Source: Methylobacterium organophilum (lineage in GTDB: Bacteria; Pseudomonadota; Alphaproteobacteria; Rhizobiales; Beijerinckiaceae). From it: a stretch of 64,000 bases of DNA. A program made the position numbers and the translations under genes. This document shows positions 42,581-54,252 of this stretch, piece by piece. The stretch covers positions 1 to 64,000 of the forward strand of contig NZ_BPQV01000014.1 in assembly GCF_022179465.1 (NCBI RefSeq), read 5' to 3'. The notes under the pieces are model-generated. The model was not told where the DNA came from. It ran no database searches and saw nothing but the letters and a program-made list of their open reading frames with translations. Numbering within the stretch: position 1 is the first letter of the stretch; every line of letters starts with the position of its first letter.

Positions 42581-42931
42581 TCAGCCAGACTCGCTTGCCG
42601 CGATCAACGCTGCGACGGCCGCCTTGAGCTTCGGGAGCTCGTCCTCCACCACGCCCCAGATCACCCGATCGGACAGGCCATGGTACTCGTGCCGGAGCAC
42701 GTTGCCGATGGCCCGCACCTTCGGCCAGGGAATCCCGGGCTGGAGGGCCTGGATCTCCTCAGGAAGCGCGCGGCTGGCCTCGGAGATGATCTCGATCCCG
42801 CGCTGCACGCCGTGCCGCAGAAGCCAGTCGCCAGTGTAAGCGTCGAAATCCTTCCCGGCCGTCGCCTGCTCGATCCCCTCGATCGCAACGCGCATGTCCT
42901 CGAGGGCATGCCGGAAATCCCGCCGCGCCAT
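42581..42931 (-). CDS. HepT-like protein (DUF86), toxin partner of an MNT pair
   Basis: The 116-aa helical protein belongs to the HepT/DUF86 group, mostly HEPN-type ribonuclease toxins. The usual R-N-x-L-x-H-x-Y active motif reads here G76-N-V-L-R80-H81-E-Y83, so the first Arg is replaced by Gly and an Arg stands directly before the His. Some DUF86 branches share this form, and whether it cuts RNA is uncertain. The start overlaps the nucleotidyltransferase stop by one base (TGATG). The MBL gene converges on it with a short gap. Confidence 0.85.
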   Translation of the reverse strand: MARRDFRHALEDMRVAIEGIEQATAGKDFDAYTGDWLLRHGVQRGIEIISEASRALPEEIQALQPGIPWPKVRAIGNVLRHEYHGLSDRVIWGVVEDELPKLKAAVAALIAASESG

Positions 42932-43227
42932 CAGAACACGCGCAAGGCCGACCGCTCGATCCTATCGCGCAGGAGGGGATGGAGGCCGTCCCGCGTGGCG
43001 AGATCGACATCGACGCCCAGCCGCTCCTCCAAGAGGAGCTTGATGCCGATCAGGTCGAACGCGTTGAAGCGGGATTCCGGGTCGTACTCGATGAACAGAT
43101 CGAGATCGCTCCCAGGCCTCGCCTCGTCGCACAGGGTCGAACCGAACAGGTAGAGTGAGGTCGCGCCGAGGGCGCGCACCGAGTCCGCATTCGCCTGCAG
43201 ATTCGCGATGGCCTCGGCCCGTCTCAT
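42931..43227 (-). CDS. MntA-like minimal nucleotidyltransferase (antitoxin)
   Basis: The 98-aa MNT-domain protein has the GSx10-DxD core: YLFGSTLCDEARPGSDLDLF, with G29-S30 and D41/D43. In type VII toxin-antitoxin systems such proteins AMPylate the HepT partner near its active site and silence it. The gene precedes the HepT-like gene with a one-base overlap, the standard order. It is flanked by unrelated housekeeping or accessory genes. Confidence 0.88.
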   Translation of the reverse strand: MRRAEAIANLQANADSVRALGATSLYLFGSTLCDEARPGSDLDLFIEYDPESRFNAFDLIGIKLLLEERLGVDVDLATRDGLHPLLRDRIERSALRVF

Positions 43228-43258
43228 ACGCCGATCATAGCCGAAACCCCCGGGGCGA

Positions 43259-44134
43259 TCACGCCGATTCCGCGGGCGAAGGCCGGCCGCTCACCGCCAC
43301 CCCCACCGAGGCCGCGATCACGCAGCCCACCGCCAGCCATTGCACCGGCGTCAGTCGCTCGCCGAGGAGCGCCAGGGCGGCCAGGGCGGCGACGGCCGGC
43401 TCCAGGCTCATCAGGATGCCGAAGGCCTCCCGGCGCAGGCGCTGCAGGGCGAACATCTCGAGGGAATAGGGCAGGGCGCTCGACAGCACGGCGATGGCGA
43501 GCCCGGTCAGCAGGGTGTCCGGGGTGAACAGGGCGCCGCCGCCCTGGGCGAGGCCGACCGGCGCGGCGAGCAGCGCGGCCACGCTCATCCCGAGGGAGAC
43601 CGCCGGCCCACCCCCGGCCCGGCCGGCCCATTGCCCGAACACGATGTAGAGGCCCCAGGCCACGCCCGCGCCGAGCGCCAGCGCAGCCCCCAGCGGATCG
43701 AGGGAGGCCGCCCCGTGTAGCGGCAGCAGCAGGCCGAGCCCCAGCACGGCGAGGCCGATCCAGGCGAGGTCGCGCAGGCGGCGCGAGCCGAACAGGGCCA
43801 CCGCGAGGGGCCCGGTGAACTCGATCGCCACGGCGATGCCGAGGGGGATCGTGCGCAGGGCGAGGTAGAACAGCAGGTTCATCAGGCCGAGGGCCGCGCC
43901 GTAGAGCAGGATCGCCCCCGCCTCCCGCCGCTCCAGGGGCCGCCGCCAGGGCCGCCACAGGGCGAGCAGGATCAGCGCCGAGAAGCCGACGCGCAGGGCG
44001 GTGACGCCGGTGGCGCCGATCACCGGGAACAGCCCCTTGGCGAGGGCTGCCCCGCTCTGGATCGAGACCATGCCCGCCACCAGCGCGGCGATGGGCAGGA
44101 GCGGCGCAGCGCCCTCCGGACCGGGCGCGCGCAC
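43259..44134 (-). CDS. EamA/RhtA-like exporter
   Basis: The 291-aa protein has ten hydrophobic helices in two EamA repeats (LLFYLALRTIPLGIAVAIEF; EMFALQRLRREAFGILMSLE). It resembles the threonine/homoserine exporter RhtA. Other amino acids or metabolites are possible. The GTG start lies only three bases after the hslU stop, so it is probably translated from the hslU message. Confidence 0.88.
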   Translation of the reverse strand: MRAPGPEGAAPLLPIAALVAGMVSIQSGAALAKGLFPVIGATGVTALRVGFSALILLALWRPWRRPLERREAGAILLYGAALGLMNLLFYLALRTIPLGIAVAIEFTGPLAVALFGSRRLRDLAWIGLAVLGLGLLLPLHGAASLDPLGAALALGAGVAWGLYIVFGQWAGRAGGGPAVSLGMSVAALLAAPVGLAQGGGALFTPDTLLTGLAIAVLSSALPYSLEMFALQRLRREAFGILMSLEPAVAALAALALLGERLTPVQWLAVGCVIAASVGVAVSGRPSPAESA

Positions 44135-44137
44135 GGC

Positions 44138-45451
44138 CTAGAGGATGAAGCGGCTGAGATCCGCGTTGGCGGCGAGCCCCTCGACCTGGGCGCGGACATA
44201 GGCCGCGTCCACCGTCACGGTCTCGCCGGAGCGGTCGGTGGCGGTGAAGGAGATCTCGTCGATCACCCGCTCCAGCACGGTCTGGAGCCGGCGGGCGCCG
44301 ATATTCTCCACCGAGCCGTTCACCTCCACCGCCACCCGGGCCAGGGCGTCGACGGCATCCTCGGTGACGACCAGGGTCACGCCCTCGGTCTCCATCAGGG
44401 CGACGGTCTGCTTGATCAGGCTCGCCTCCGTCGCGGTGAGGATCTGCTTGAAATCCTCCACGGTGAGCGGCTGCAACTCCACGCGGATCGGCAGGCGGCC
44501 CTGCAATTCCGGCAGCAGGTCCGAGGGCTTGGCGACGTGGAAGGCGCCGCTCGCGATGAACAGCACGTGGTCGGTCTTCACCGGCCCGTGCTTGGTCGCG
44601 ACCGTGGTGCCCTCGATCAGGGGCAGCAGGTCGCGCTGCACGCCCTCGCGGGAGACGTCGGCGCCGGAGCGGCCCTCGCGGGCGGTGATCTTGTCGATCT
44701 CGTCGAGGAAGACGATGCCGTTGTCCTCGACCTCGCGGATCGCCTCCTGGATCAGGGAATCGTCGTCGACGAGCTTGTCGGATTCCTCCGCCAGGAGCGG
44801 CGCGTAGGCGTCGCGCACGGTGATGCGGCGGGGCTTGCCGCGCTGGCCGCCCAGCGCCTTGCCGAGCATGTCGGAGAGGTTGATGGCCCCCATCGAGGCG
44901 CCGGGCATGCCGGGGATCTCGAACATCGGCAGGCCCTGGGGCGAGGCGGAGGCGAGCTCCAGCTCGACCTCCTTGTCGTCGAGCTCGTTGTTGCGCAGCT
45001 TCTTGCGGAAGGCGTCGCGGGTAGCCGGGCTCGCCGTCGGCCCGACCAGGGCGTCGAGGATGCGCGCCTCGGCGGCGGCCTCGGCCTTGGCCTTCACCGC
45101 CTTGCGCTTCTCCTCGCGCTTGAGGCCGATGCCGACCTCCACGAGGTCGCGCACGATCTGCTCCACGTCGCGGCCGACATAGCCGACCTCGGTGAACTTC
45201 GTCGCCTCGACCTTGAGGAAGGGGGCGCCGGCGAGCCGGGCGAGGCGGCGGGCGATCTCGGTCTTGCCGCAGCCGGTCGGCCCGATCATCAGGATGTTCT
45301 TGGGCGCCACCTCCTCGCGCAGCGGCCCCTTGAGCTGCTGCCGGCGCCAGCGGTTGCGCAGGGCGATGGCGACGGCGCGCTTGGCATCGTGCTGGCCGAC
45401 GATGAAGCGGTCGAGCTCGGAAACGATCTCGCGGGGGGAAAAGGTGGTCAT
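44138..45451 (-). CDS. hslU: HslU, ATPase subunit of the HslUV protease
   Basis: HslU (437 aa) is the AAA+ unfoldase of the ClpYQ protease. It has Walker A GPTGCGKT (57-64), pore loop GYVGRD (90-95), the variable I domain after it, Walker [11 protein letters not shown], and a C-terminal DLSRFIL tail that docks into and activates HslV. AAGGAG stands before ATG 45451; upstream in-frame residues are not part of the protein. The usual hslV gene is not next to it. The upstream gene on the same strand is an unrelated protein of unknown function. Confidence 0.97.
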   Translation of the reverse strand: MTTFSPREIVSELDRFIVGQHDAKRAVAIALRNRWRRQQLKGPLREEVAPKNILMIGPTGCGKTEIARRLARLAGAPFLKVEATKFTEVGYVGRDVEQIVRDLVEVGIGLKREEKRKAVKAKAEAAAEARILDALVGPTASPATRDAFRKKLRNNELDDKEVELELASASPQGLPMFEIPGMPGASMGAINLSDMLGKALGGQRGKPRRITVRDAYAPLLAEESDKLVDDDSLIQEAIREVEDNGIVFLDEIDKITAREGRSGADVSREGVQRDLLPLIEGTTVATKHGPVKTDHVLFIASGAFHVAKPSDLLPELQGRLPIRVELQPLTVEDFKQILTATEASLIKQTVALMETEGVTLVVTEDAVDALARVAVEVNGSVENIGARRLQTVLERVIDEISFTATDRSGETVTVDAAYVRAQVEGLAANADLSRFIL

Positions 45452-45562
45452 CGGGCTCCTTGGCATCCCGCGAAGGCGTTGGGACGATGCGGGGGCGCGC
45501 CGCCCGGCTCGGGCCGGCACCGCGGCCGTGTCGAGCCCGATCTAGGCGCCGCGCCGCAAGCT

Positions 45563-46489
45563 TTAAAGACGTTGCGACCCGCCGGCCACCGCTTCGCCCA
45601 GGGCCTGCGCCTGCACGGCGACGGTGCGGGCGACCTGGCGGTGGCGGCGCGTCTGCTCGTCGGGGCCGAGGGTGCCGCCCGCCCGCAGCCGGGCCTTGAG
45701 GGCGACGAGCTCCGGGTCGCCCCAGCGGGCGAGCAGCTTCTGGAAGGCGGCGTGCCGCTCCGGCCGGAAGGGGATGGGGGCGCCGCGCCCGTCCCGGGCG
45801 GGATGGGGCGGGAACAATGTGCCGCAGGGCACGAGCCCCGGCGGGATCGGCGCGGTGGCCGCGTGGGTCTGCCCCTTCCGTAGCCGCTGCGGCATCAGAT
45901 AGGCGAGGGGGCCGGGCGCCGCCGCGACCTCCGGGTGCCAGCAGGGCCGGTCGATCTCGATCCGGCCGATCCGGGTCACGAAAACCTGCGGCCGGACGCC
46001 CCCTTCGAGCAGAGCGGCGACGGGATGGCCGGGGGCGAAGAGCGGCTGCCCGCATCCGGCCCGGAGGATTGCAAGCGTGTCGGGGTCGGAGGCCCGCAGG
46101 CAGACATCGACCGCCCGCTGGCCGAGGCCGAGATCGAACAGGATGCCGTCCCGGTCCCGCGCATGCAGGGCGCCCGCATCGGGGCCGAGCTCGGTCACGG
46201 CGCGGCGCTGCCCCATGGCGCAGACCGCCTCCGGCAGGCAGAGGGCGATTGCCTGGCTCCAGCCGGAGGCGAAGGCGGTCTCGTAGGCGAAGGGCCGGAG
46301 CCCGGCTTCAGGCTCGAGGCGGAGGCCGGCCCGCGCCGTCGCGAGCCCGATCCCGGGAAGCGCCGCCGCGGCCTCGTCGGGATCGCGCGCGAAGAAGGCG
46401 AGCGCCCCGAAGCTGCCGAGCGCCCAGGTCGTCTCGGGATCGGCGAGGCAGGCGCGCAGCAGGGCGTCGACATCCGGATCGGGGGCCAT
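45563..46489 (-). CDS. Conserved-looking protein of unknown function
   Basis: The 308-aa product has no signal peptide or membrane segment. Readable features are a mixed alpha/beta N-terminal half (LGSFGALAFFARDPDEAAA, FAYETAFASGWSQAIALCLP) and a DLGLGQRAVDVCLRA segment. The C-terminal half is Pro/Arg-rich (GRIEIDRPCWHPE, LMPQRLRKGQTHAATAPIPPG). I do not recognise the family with confidence. It lies between aspA and hslU on the same strand, 111 bases before hslU. Confidence 0.7.
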   Translation of the reverse strand: MAPDPDVDALLRACLADPETTWALGSFGALAFFARDPDEAAAALPGIGLATARAGLRLEPEAGLRPFAYETAFASGWSQAIALCLPEAVCAMGQRRAVTELGPDAGALHARDRDGILFDLGLGQRAVDVCLRASDPDTLAILRAGCGQPLFAPGHPVAALLEGGVRPQVFVTRIGRIEIDRPCWHPEVAAAPGPLAYLMPQRLRKGQTHAATAPIPPGLVPCGTLFPPHPARDGRGAPIPFRPERHAAFQKLLARWGDPELVALKARLRAGGTLGPDEQTRRHRQVARTVAVQAQALGEAVAGGSQRL

Positions 46490-46519
46490 GCGCGCCTCGT
46501 CTGGGGTTCGGACGCCCGC

Positions 46520-48010
<1,491 letters not shown>

Positions 48011-48108
48011 GCCGTCCTCCCGCGCGGTCGGGCGACCGCCGGAATCGGCCGCCGGGCCCGGCCCGGGCCTAGCGCATCGGACACCACCCCGTCGAGGCGG
48101 GTCGGGGC

Positions 48109-48939
48109 TCAGGCGATCGCCTGCCGCATCCGCCGCCGCAGGCGTTCCGCCAGCTTGAGAGGCCGATCGATCCAGGCGTAGCGGTCGAGGCGATCCTGCA
48201 GGGCCACGACCTGCCGCTTGAGGGCGATGCGCTCGATCTCCTCCGGCGTCGGCAGGGCGTCGGCCGGCTTGCGGCCGATCTCCCGCCCGACCCGGATGCG
48301 GGCCGGATCGACCACCGGCGCCACCGCCGCACGGAAGTCGCCCGCCTCCATGCCCGCGGGCAGGAAGGGGCGCAGATGGGCGTAGAGGTAGTCGAGATCC
48401 TCGGCGAAGCGCGGGAACTTCATCATCACGATCGGCACGTCGTGTTCGAGCAGCCGTTCGAGGAGAAGGTGGAGGCCGTGGGCGAGGATGCGCGCCTGGT
48501 CGAGCGGCTCCAGGGAATGGGCCGCCCCGCCGGGCACGGTGCCGAATTCGCGCCAGGGCGCGTCGAGCCGGGCGGTGCCGGGCAGGCCGTAGATGTGGCC
48601 GAGCTCCAGGGCGAGCCGGCTCGCCACCGCTTCCTTCAGGTCGCGGATCGGCAGGATCGCCCCGTCGAGGCGCAGGCCGGGATCGGCCAGGAACTGGTCC
48701 ACGAACTGATAGGCCCAGGGCGACTTGACCACGTAGGGGTGGTCCTTGGGCACCAGCGGGTCGCTCTCCAGGCCCGCCTGCGCGGCCCGGTCATAGCCGG
48801 CATGCGGATTGCGTGACAGTTCCGTGTCGAGTCCGCAGGCGGTGAGCACCTCCACCAGGAAGGTCGTCCCGGCCCGGCCGGTGCCGGCGATCAGCAGGTG
48901 GTGCCGGGCGCCCGCCACGGGAGGTTGCTGCGATCCCAT
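48109..48939 (-). CDS. Sulfotransferase-family protein
   Basis: The 276-aa P-loop protein has a 5'-PAPS-binding motif near its start (GTGRAGTTFLVE, residues 19-30). PIRDLKEAVASR fits the 3'-phosphate-binding loop of bacterial sulfotransferases. The acceptor is unknown: a lipid, exopolysaccharide or small molecule. GAGGAG precedes ATG 48939; the longer open frame is unlikely. It is divergent from the APS kinase gene, which would supply PAPS, so the two probably form a functional pair. Confidence 0.82.
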   Translation of the reverse strand: MGSQQPPVAGARHHLLIAGTGRAGTTFLVEVLTACGLDTELSRNPHAGYDRAAQAGLESDPLVPKDHPYVVKSPWAYQFVDQFLADPGLRLDGAILPIRDLKEAVASRLALELGHIYGLPGTARLDAPWREFGTVPGGAAHSLEPLDQARILAHGLHLLLERLLEHDVPIVMMKFPRFAEDLDYLYAHLRPFLPAGMEAGDFRAAVAPVVDPARIRVGREIGRKPADALPTPEEIERIALKRQVVALQDRLDRYAWIDRPLKLAERLRRRMRQAIA

Positions 48940-49009
48940 CCTGATCTCCTCGAAAGCGCGTCGGAGCCGCTGTTGACGTGGGTATTTTTCCCACATAACG
49001 AAAGCGTGA

Positions 49010-49050
49010 GCGAGACGCAAACGCATCGTTCGGTTGTATTTGCGTCTCGC
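49010..49050. promoter_or_regulatory. Perfect 12-bp inverted repeat between sulfotransferase and cysC
   Basis: GCGAGACGCAAA (49010-49021) and TTTGCGTCTCGC (49039-49050) pair perfectly around a 17-base AT-richer loop. A smaller dyad GTGGG-N7-CCCAC lies at 48978-48994, next to a TTGACG hexamer (48973-48978) usable as a -35 for cysC. This is a strong candidate operator, or a hairpin in the cysC leader. Confidence 0.6.
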
Positions 49051-49099
49051 GAACCGTCAAGCATGGCGTGGGGCGGTGATCGGCAGGAGGGAGCCCGGC

Positions 49100-49729
49100 A
49101 TGGCAGGATGCGGCTTGGGAACGGATCTGCGACACAACCTGACCTGGCAGAGCCTCCAGCCGCGCGAGGCCCGCTGGGCGCAGCTCGGCCAGAGGCCGGC
49201 CATCGCCTGGCTCACCGGCCTGTCGGGCGCGGGCAAGTCGAGCATCGCCGATGCCGTCGACCGGGCGCTCAACCAGGCCGGGCTGCACGGTATGGTGCTC
49301 GACGGGGACAACGTCCGATACGGGCTGAACCGCGATCTCGGCTTCTCGGACGCCGACCGGCGCGAGAACATCCGCCGGGTCGCCGAGACCGCCCGGCTGA
49401 TGGCGGAGGCCGGTCTCTACGTGATCGTGTCCCTGATCTCCCCATTCCGGACCGAGCGGGAGGCCGCGCGGGCCAGCGCCGGCGACATCCCCTTCCTGGA
49501 GGTCTTCATCGATACGCCGCTCGGCCTCTGCGAGGCGCGCGACCCGAAGGGGCTCTATGTCCGGGCCCGGGCCGGAGAGATCGCCGGCTTCACCGGCATC
49601 TCGGCGCCCTACGAGGCGCCGCTCGCCCCGGACCTGACGATCGCGACGGAGGGCCGGTCGATCCGGGATTCGGCGGCGCCGGTCATCGCCCGCCTCGCCG
49701 CCCTATGCCGGCCGGAGCGGGAACGCTGA
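49100..49729 (+). CDS. cysC: Adenylylsulfate (APS) kinase
   Basis: CysC (209 aa) phosphorylates adenylyl sulfate to PAPS. It has the Walker A GLSGAGKSS (40-48), DGDNVRYGLNRDLGFSDADR, RENIRRVAE, and the lid FIDTPLGLCEARDPKGLYVRA, all diagnostic. CAGGAGG precedes ATG 49100. It stands alone, without cysN/cysD sulfate adenylyltransferase genes. The divergent neighbour is a sulfotransferase, so it may be dedicated to sulfation rather than to cysteine synthesis. Confidence 0.94.
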   Translation: MAGCGLGTDLRHNLTWQSLQPREARWAQLGQRPAIAWLTGLSGAGKSSIADAVDRALNQAGLHGMVLDGDNVRYGLNRDLGFSDADRRENIRRVAETARLMAEAGLYVIVSLISPFRTEREAARASAGDIPFLEVFIDTPLGLCEARDPKGLYVRARAGEIAGFTGISAPYEAPLAPDLTIATEGRSIRDSAAPVIARLAALCRPERER

Positions 49730-49858
49730 CGGCGAACCGGCCGGTACGGCAATGGCTCTTCCCGTCCCGCGCCCGTGCGGCTACGCTCGGGCCGCAGCGG
49801 CGGGGCAGACTCCGCCGCGGGTGCCGAAGAACCGCGACAAGGGCCGAGACGGCACCAC

Positions 49859-50776
49859 ATGGACGTCTTCGTACAGCAGCTCATCAACGGGCTCACGCTC
49901 GGCTCGATCTACGGGCTGATCGCCATCGGCTACACGATGGTGTTCGGCATCATCGGCATGGTGAACTTCGCCCATGGCGACGTCTTCATGGTGTCGAGCT
50001 TCATCGCGCTGATCGCCTTCCTGATCGTCACCGCCTGGCTCGGCATCGCCTCCGTGGCCCTGGCTCTGCTGATCGTGCTCGTCGTGGCGATGGCGCTGAC
50101 CGCGCTCTGGGGCTGGGCGATCGAACGGGTGGCCTACCGGCCCCTGCGCGGCTCCTTCCGCCTCGCCCCGCTCATCTCGGCCATCGGCGTCTCGATCTTC
50201 CTGTCGAACTTCGTGCAGGTGGCCCAGGGCGCCCGCAACAAGCCGACGCCGCCCCTGCTCAACGGCGGCCTGACCCTGTTCGAGCGGGAGGGCTACGCCG
50301 TGACCCTCTCCTACAAGCAGATGGCGATCATGACGGTGACCGCGCTCCTGCTCGCCGGCTTCTGGTATCTCGTGCAGCGCACGCCCTTCGGCCGGGCGCA
50401 GCGGGCCTGCGAGCAGGACCGCAAGATGGCGGCTCTGCTCGGCATCGACGTGGACCGCACCATCTCCCTCACCTTCGTGCTGGGCGCGGTGCTCGCGGCG
50501 GTGGCGGGGGTGCTCTACCTCGTCTATTACGGCGTGGTCTCCTTCTCGGACGGGTTCGTGCCCGGGGTGAAGGCCTTCACCGCGGCGGTGCTCGGCGGCA
50601 TCGGCTCCCTGCCCGGCGCGGTGCTCGGCGGCCTCATCATCGGCCTCGTCGAGACCTTCTGGTCGGCCTATTTCTCCATCGAGTACAAGGACGTGGCCGC
50701 CTTCTCGATCCTCGCCATCGTCCTGATCTTCATGCCCTCGGGCCTGCTCGGCCGGGCCGAGGTCGAGAAGGTCTGA
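49859..50776 (+). CDS. livH: Branched-chain amino-acid ABC permease LivH
   Basis: The 305-aa integral membrane permease of the HAAT family begins [20 protein letters not shown], the usual LivH opening. It carries NFAHGDVFM, an ABC-coupling region with [18 protein letters not shown], and a [16 protein letters not shown] end. About eight hydrophobic segments are visible. It is the first gene of a six-gene transporter operon (to 55374). The family carries Leu/Ile/Val but also urea, amides and other amino acids. Confidence 0.94.
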   Translation: MDVFVQQLINGLTLGSIYGLIAIGYTMVFGIIGMVNFAHGDVFMVSSFIALIAFLIVTAWLGIASVALALLIVLVVAMALTALWGWAIERVAYRPLRGSFRLAPLISAIGVSIFLSNFVQVAQGARNKPTPPLLNGGLTLFEREGYAVTLSYKQMAIMTVTALLLAGFWYLVQRTPFGRAQRACEQDRKMAALLGIDVDRTISLTFVLGAVLAAVAGVLYLVYYGVVSFSDGFVPGVKAFTAAVLGGIGSLPGAVLGGLIIGLVETFWSAYFSIEYKDVAAFSILAIVLIFMPSGLLGRAEVEKV

Positions 50777-50780
50777 GCCG

Positions 50781-52166
50781 GTGGCCGCCGCCGCGTCGGA
50801 GAACGGCCTGCCGGGCATCCTGAAGGATTGCGCGCTCACGGCGCTGGTCGCCTTCGGGCTCTGCGTGCCGATCGTCAGCTACCGCGCCGATCTCGGGGAG
50901 GGCGGCGCCCTCGGCCTGACCCCGCGCTGGGGGCTGGTGGCCGGCCTCTGCGCCGCCCTGTTCGGCCTGCGGCTGCTCCAGCGCCTGGTGCTCCTGCGGC
51001 GCGACGCGCGCCGGACGCTCACCCCGAGCCCTTCCCAGGCGACGGAGCCCGTCGACGCCACGCCCCAGGCCGGGCAGCGCCTGCCGCGCCTCGGTCTGCC
51101 GCTGTTCCTGGCCGCCGCGCTGCTGATGCCGCCGGCGGTGGTGTTCCTCACCGGCGGCCTCGGCCCCTCCCGCTACTGGATCGACCTCGGCATCCTGATC
51201 CTGACCTACGTCATGCTCGGCTGGGGGCTGAACATCGTGGTCGGGCTCGCGGGACTCCTCGACCTCGGCTACGTCGCCTTCTACGCCGTCGGCGCCTATA
51301 CCTACGCCCTGCTCTCGACGAGCCTCGGCCTGTCCTTCTGGGTCTGCCTGCCGCTGGCCGGCCTGTTCGCGGGGCTCTGGGGCATGATGCTCGGCTTTCC
51401 CGTGCTGCGCCTGAGGGGCGACTACCTCGCCATCGTCACCCTGGCCTTCGGCGAGATCATCCGCCTCGTGCTCATCAACTGGGTCGACCTCACCGGCGGG
51501 GCGGCGGGAGTGTCCTCGATCCCCCGGGCGACCTTCTTCGGCCTGCCCTTCACCCCGGGGCCGAACGGCTTCGCCGGCACCTTCGGGCTCAAGTTCGACG
51601 CGATGCACCGCGTCGTCTTCCTCTACTACCTGATCCTGGCGCTCGCCCTCCTGACTGCCTTCGCGACCCTGCGCCTGCGGCGCCTGCCCATCGGCCGGGC
51701 CTGGGAGGCCCTGCGCGAGGACGAGATCGCCTGCCGCTCGCTCGGCATCGACACCACCGCGACCAAGCTCACCGCCTTCGCGCTGGGCGCCATGTTCGGG
51801 GGCTTCGCCGGCTCCTTCTTCGCCGTGCGCCAGGGCTTCGTCAGCCCGGAGAGCTTCAACTTCCTGGAGAGCGCCATCATCCTGGCGATCGTGGTGCTCG
51901 GCGGCATGGGCAGCCAGATCGGCGTGGCCCTCGCCGCCATCGTCATGGTCGGCGGGCCGGAGCTCCTGCGCAATCTCGGCTTCCTCAAGGCCGTGTTCGG
52001 CGAGGGCTTCGACCCCAACGAGTACCGCCTCGTCGTGTTCGGCCTGGCCATGGTCGCCATGATGGTCTGGCGCCCCCGCGGCCTCATCGCCGAGCGGGTG
52101 CCGACCGTGGCCCTCAAGGAGCGCAAGGCCATCGCCGGCAGCCTCGTGCGCGAGGGCCACGGCTGA
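50781..52166 (+). CDS. livM: Branched-chain amino-acid ABC permease LivM
   Basis: The 461-aa permease is longer than usual because of an N-terminal region of about 110 residues with two or three extra hydrophobic segments and a linker. The conserved core then runs from [24 protein letters not shown] through [16 protein letters not shown] to [12 protein letters not shown], the ABC-coupling loop. The GTG start is four bases after livH. Its TGA overlaps the livG ATG by one base. Confidence 0.93.
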   Translation: MAAAASENGLPGILKDCALTALVAFGLCVPIVSYRADLGEGGALGLTPRWGLVAGLCAALFGLRLLQRLVLLRRDARRTLTPSPSQATEPVDATPQAGQRLPRLGLPLFLAAALLMPPAVVFLTGGLGPSRYWIDLGILILTYVMLGWGLNIVVGLAGLLDLGYVAFYAVGAYTYALLSTSLGLSFWVCLPLAGLFAGLWGMMLGFPVLRLRGDYLAIVTLAFGEIIRLVLINWVDLTGGAAGVSSIPRATFFGLPFTPGPNGFAGTFGLKFDAMHRVVFLYYLILALALLTAFATLRLRRLPIGRAWEALREDEIACRSLGIDTTATKLTAFALGAMFGGFAGSFFAVRQGFVSPESFNFLESAIILAIVVLGGMGSQIGVALAAIVMVGGPELLRNLGFLKAVFGEGFDPNEYRLVVFGLAMVAMMVWRPRGLIAERVPTVALKERKAIAGSLVREGHG

Positions 52167-53031
52167 TGGCGCCCCCCGACGACGCCGTCCTCGCGGTCGA
52201 GCATCTGCGCATGCGCTTCGGCGGGCTGACCGCCGTGGACGACCTCTCCTTCCGCGTCCGGCGGGGGGACATCACCGCGCTGATCGGCCCGAACGGTGCG
52301 GGCAAGACCACGGTGTTCAACTGCATCACCGGCTTCTACCGGCCGAGCGAGGGGCGGCTGACCCTGCGCCATCCGGACGGCGCGGCGCATCTGCTGGAGC
52401 GGCTGCCGAACCATCAGGTGAACCGGCGGGCCCGGGTGGCGCGCACCTTCCAGAACATCCGCCTGTTTCCCGGCATGACCGTCCTGGAGAACCTGCTCGT
52501 CGCCCAGCACGCCCCCCTGATGCGCGCTTCGGGCTTCACCCTGCTCGGCCTCCTCGGCCTCGGCGGCTACCGGGCGGCGGAGGCCGCCGCGATCGCCAAG
52601 GCCAGGGACTGGCTCGACCGGATCGGCCTGACCGCCCGGGCCGACGATCCGGCCGGCGACCTGCCCTATGGCGACCAGCGCCGGCTGGAGATCGCCCGGG
52701 CCATGTGCACGGACCCGGTCCTGCTCTGCCTCGACGAGCCAGCGGCGGGGCTGAACCCGCGGGAATCCCAGGAGCTGAACGGCCTGCTGCGCCACATCCG
52801 CGACGCGCATGCCACCTCCGTGCTCCTGATCGAGCACGACATGGCCGTGGTGATGGCGATCTCCGACCACGTGGTCGTGCTCGATTACGGCCGGAAGATC
52901 GCCGACGGCACGCCGGAGGCGATCCGCAACGACCCGCGGGTGATCGCGGCCTATCTCGGGGTCGAGGACGAGGAGGTCGAGCAGGTCGATGCCGAGCTCG
53001 GCCTCACCCTGCCCGTCGCGGAGAGGCGGCC

Positions 53032-53035
<4 letters not shown>
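52166..53035 (+). CDS. livG: Branched-chain amino-acid ABC ATP-binding protein LivG
   Basis: The 289-aa ATPase has Walker A GPNGAGKTT, the LivG-type TFQNIRLFPGMTVLENLL, a signature region GDLPYGDQRRLEIARAM (LSGGQ replaced by LPYGDQ, normal for LivG), and Walker B LLCLDEPAAGLNP. A C-terminal extension of about 30 residues is acidic. The frame is open upstream, but ATG 52166, overlapping the livM stop, is the start. Confidence 0.94.
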
Positions 53036-53829
<794 letters not shown>

Positions 53830-53833
53830 GGCG

Positions 53834-54196
53834 ATGCTCCAGGGAATCCTCTACGAGGAGGACTCGGTCTTCCTGTTCCTGCTCGTCACCGTGGCCATGG
53901 GCGGCTGGGCGGCCTGGATGACGGCACGGGCGGTGGCGCTCGGCTGGCGTCCGGCCTGGCAGATCGTGCCGCCGCTGCTCCTGCTCGCCGGAGCCGTGCG
54001 CTTCATCCATTTCGCCCTGTTCCAGGGCACGCTGCTCTCCGCCCGCTACTACGCGGCGGATGCCCTGGTGGTGCTCCTCGTCGGGGCATTGGCCTTCCGC
54101 GTCACGCGGGTGCAGCAGATGACGGGGCAATATCCCTGGCTCTACGAGCGCCGCGGGCCGCTGGCCTGGCGGGCGAAGGGGCCGGAGGCAACGTGA
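53834..54196 (+). CDS. Small membrane protein in the liv operon (DUF6867-like)
   Basis: The 120-aa protein has three hydrophobic segments (FLFLLVTVAMGGWAAWMTA; IVPPLLLLAGAVRFIHFAL; ADALVVLLVGALAF). It ends with a charged tail containing QMTGQYPWLYERRG. It resembles the DUF6867 family found in liv-type operons of Rhizobiales, as I recall. It starts four bases after livF, and a GTGA lies at its end before livK. The role is unknown, perhaps a transporter accessory. Confidence 0.78.
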   Translation: MLQGILYEEDSVFLFLLVTVAMGGWAAWMTARAVALGWRPAWQIVPPLLLLAGAVRFIHFALFQGTLLSARYYAADALVVLLVGALAFRVTRVQQMTGQYPWLYERRGPLAWRAKGPEAT

Positions 54197-54252
54197 TCGC
54201 GCGGGCATCGGCCCCGCGCTTGCTTGGAACGGGGGCATTGAGGGGGATGGGC

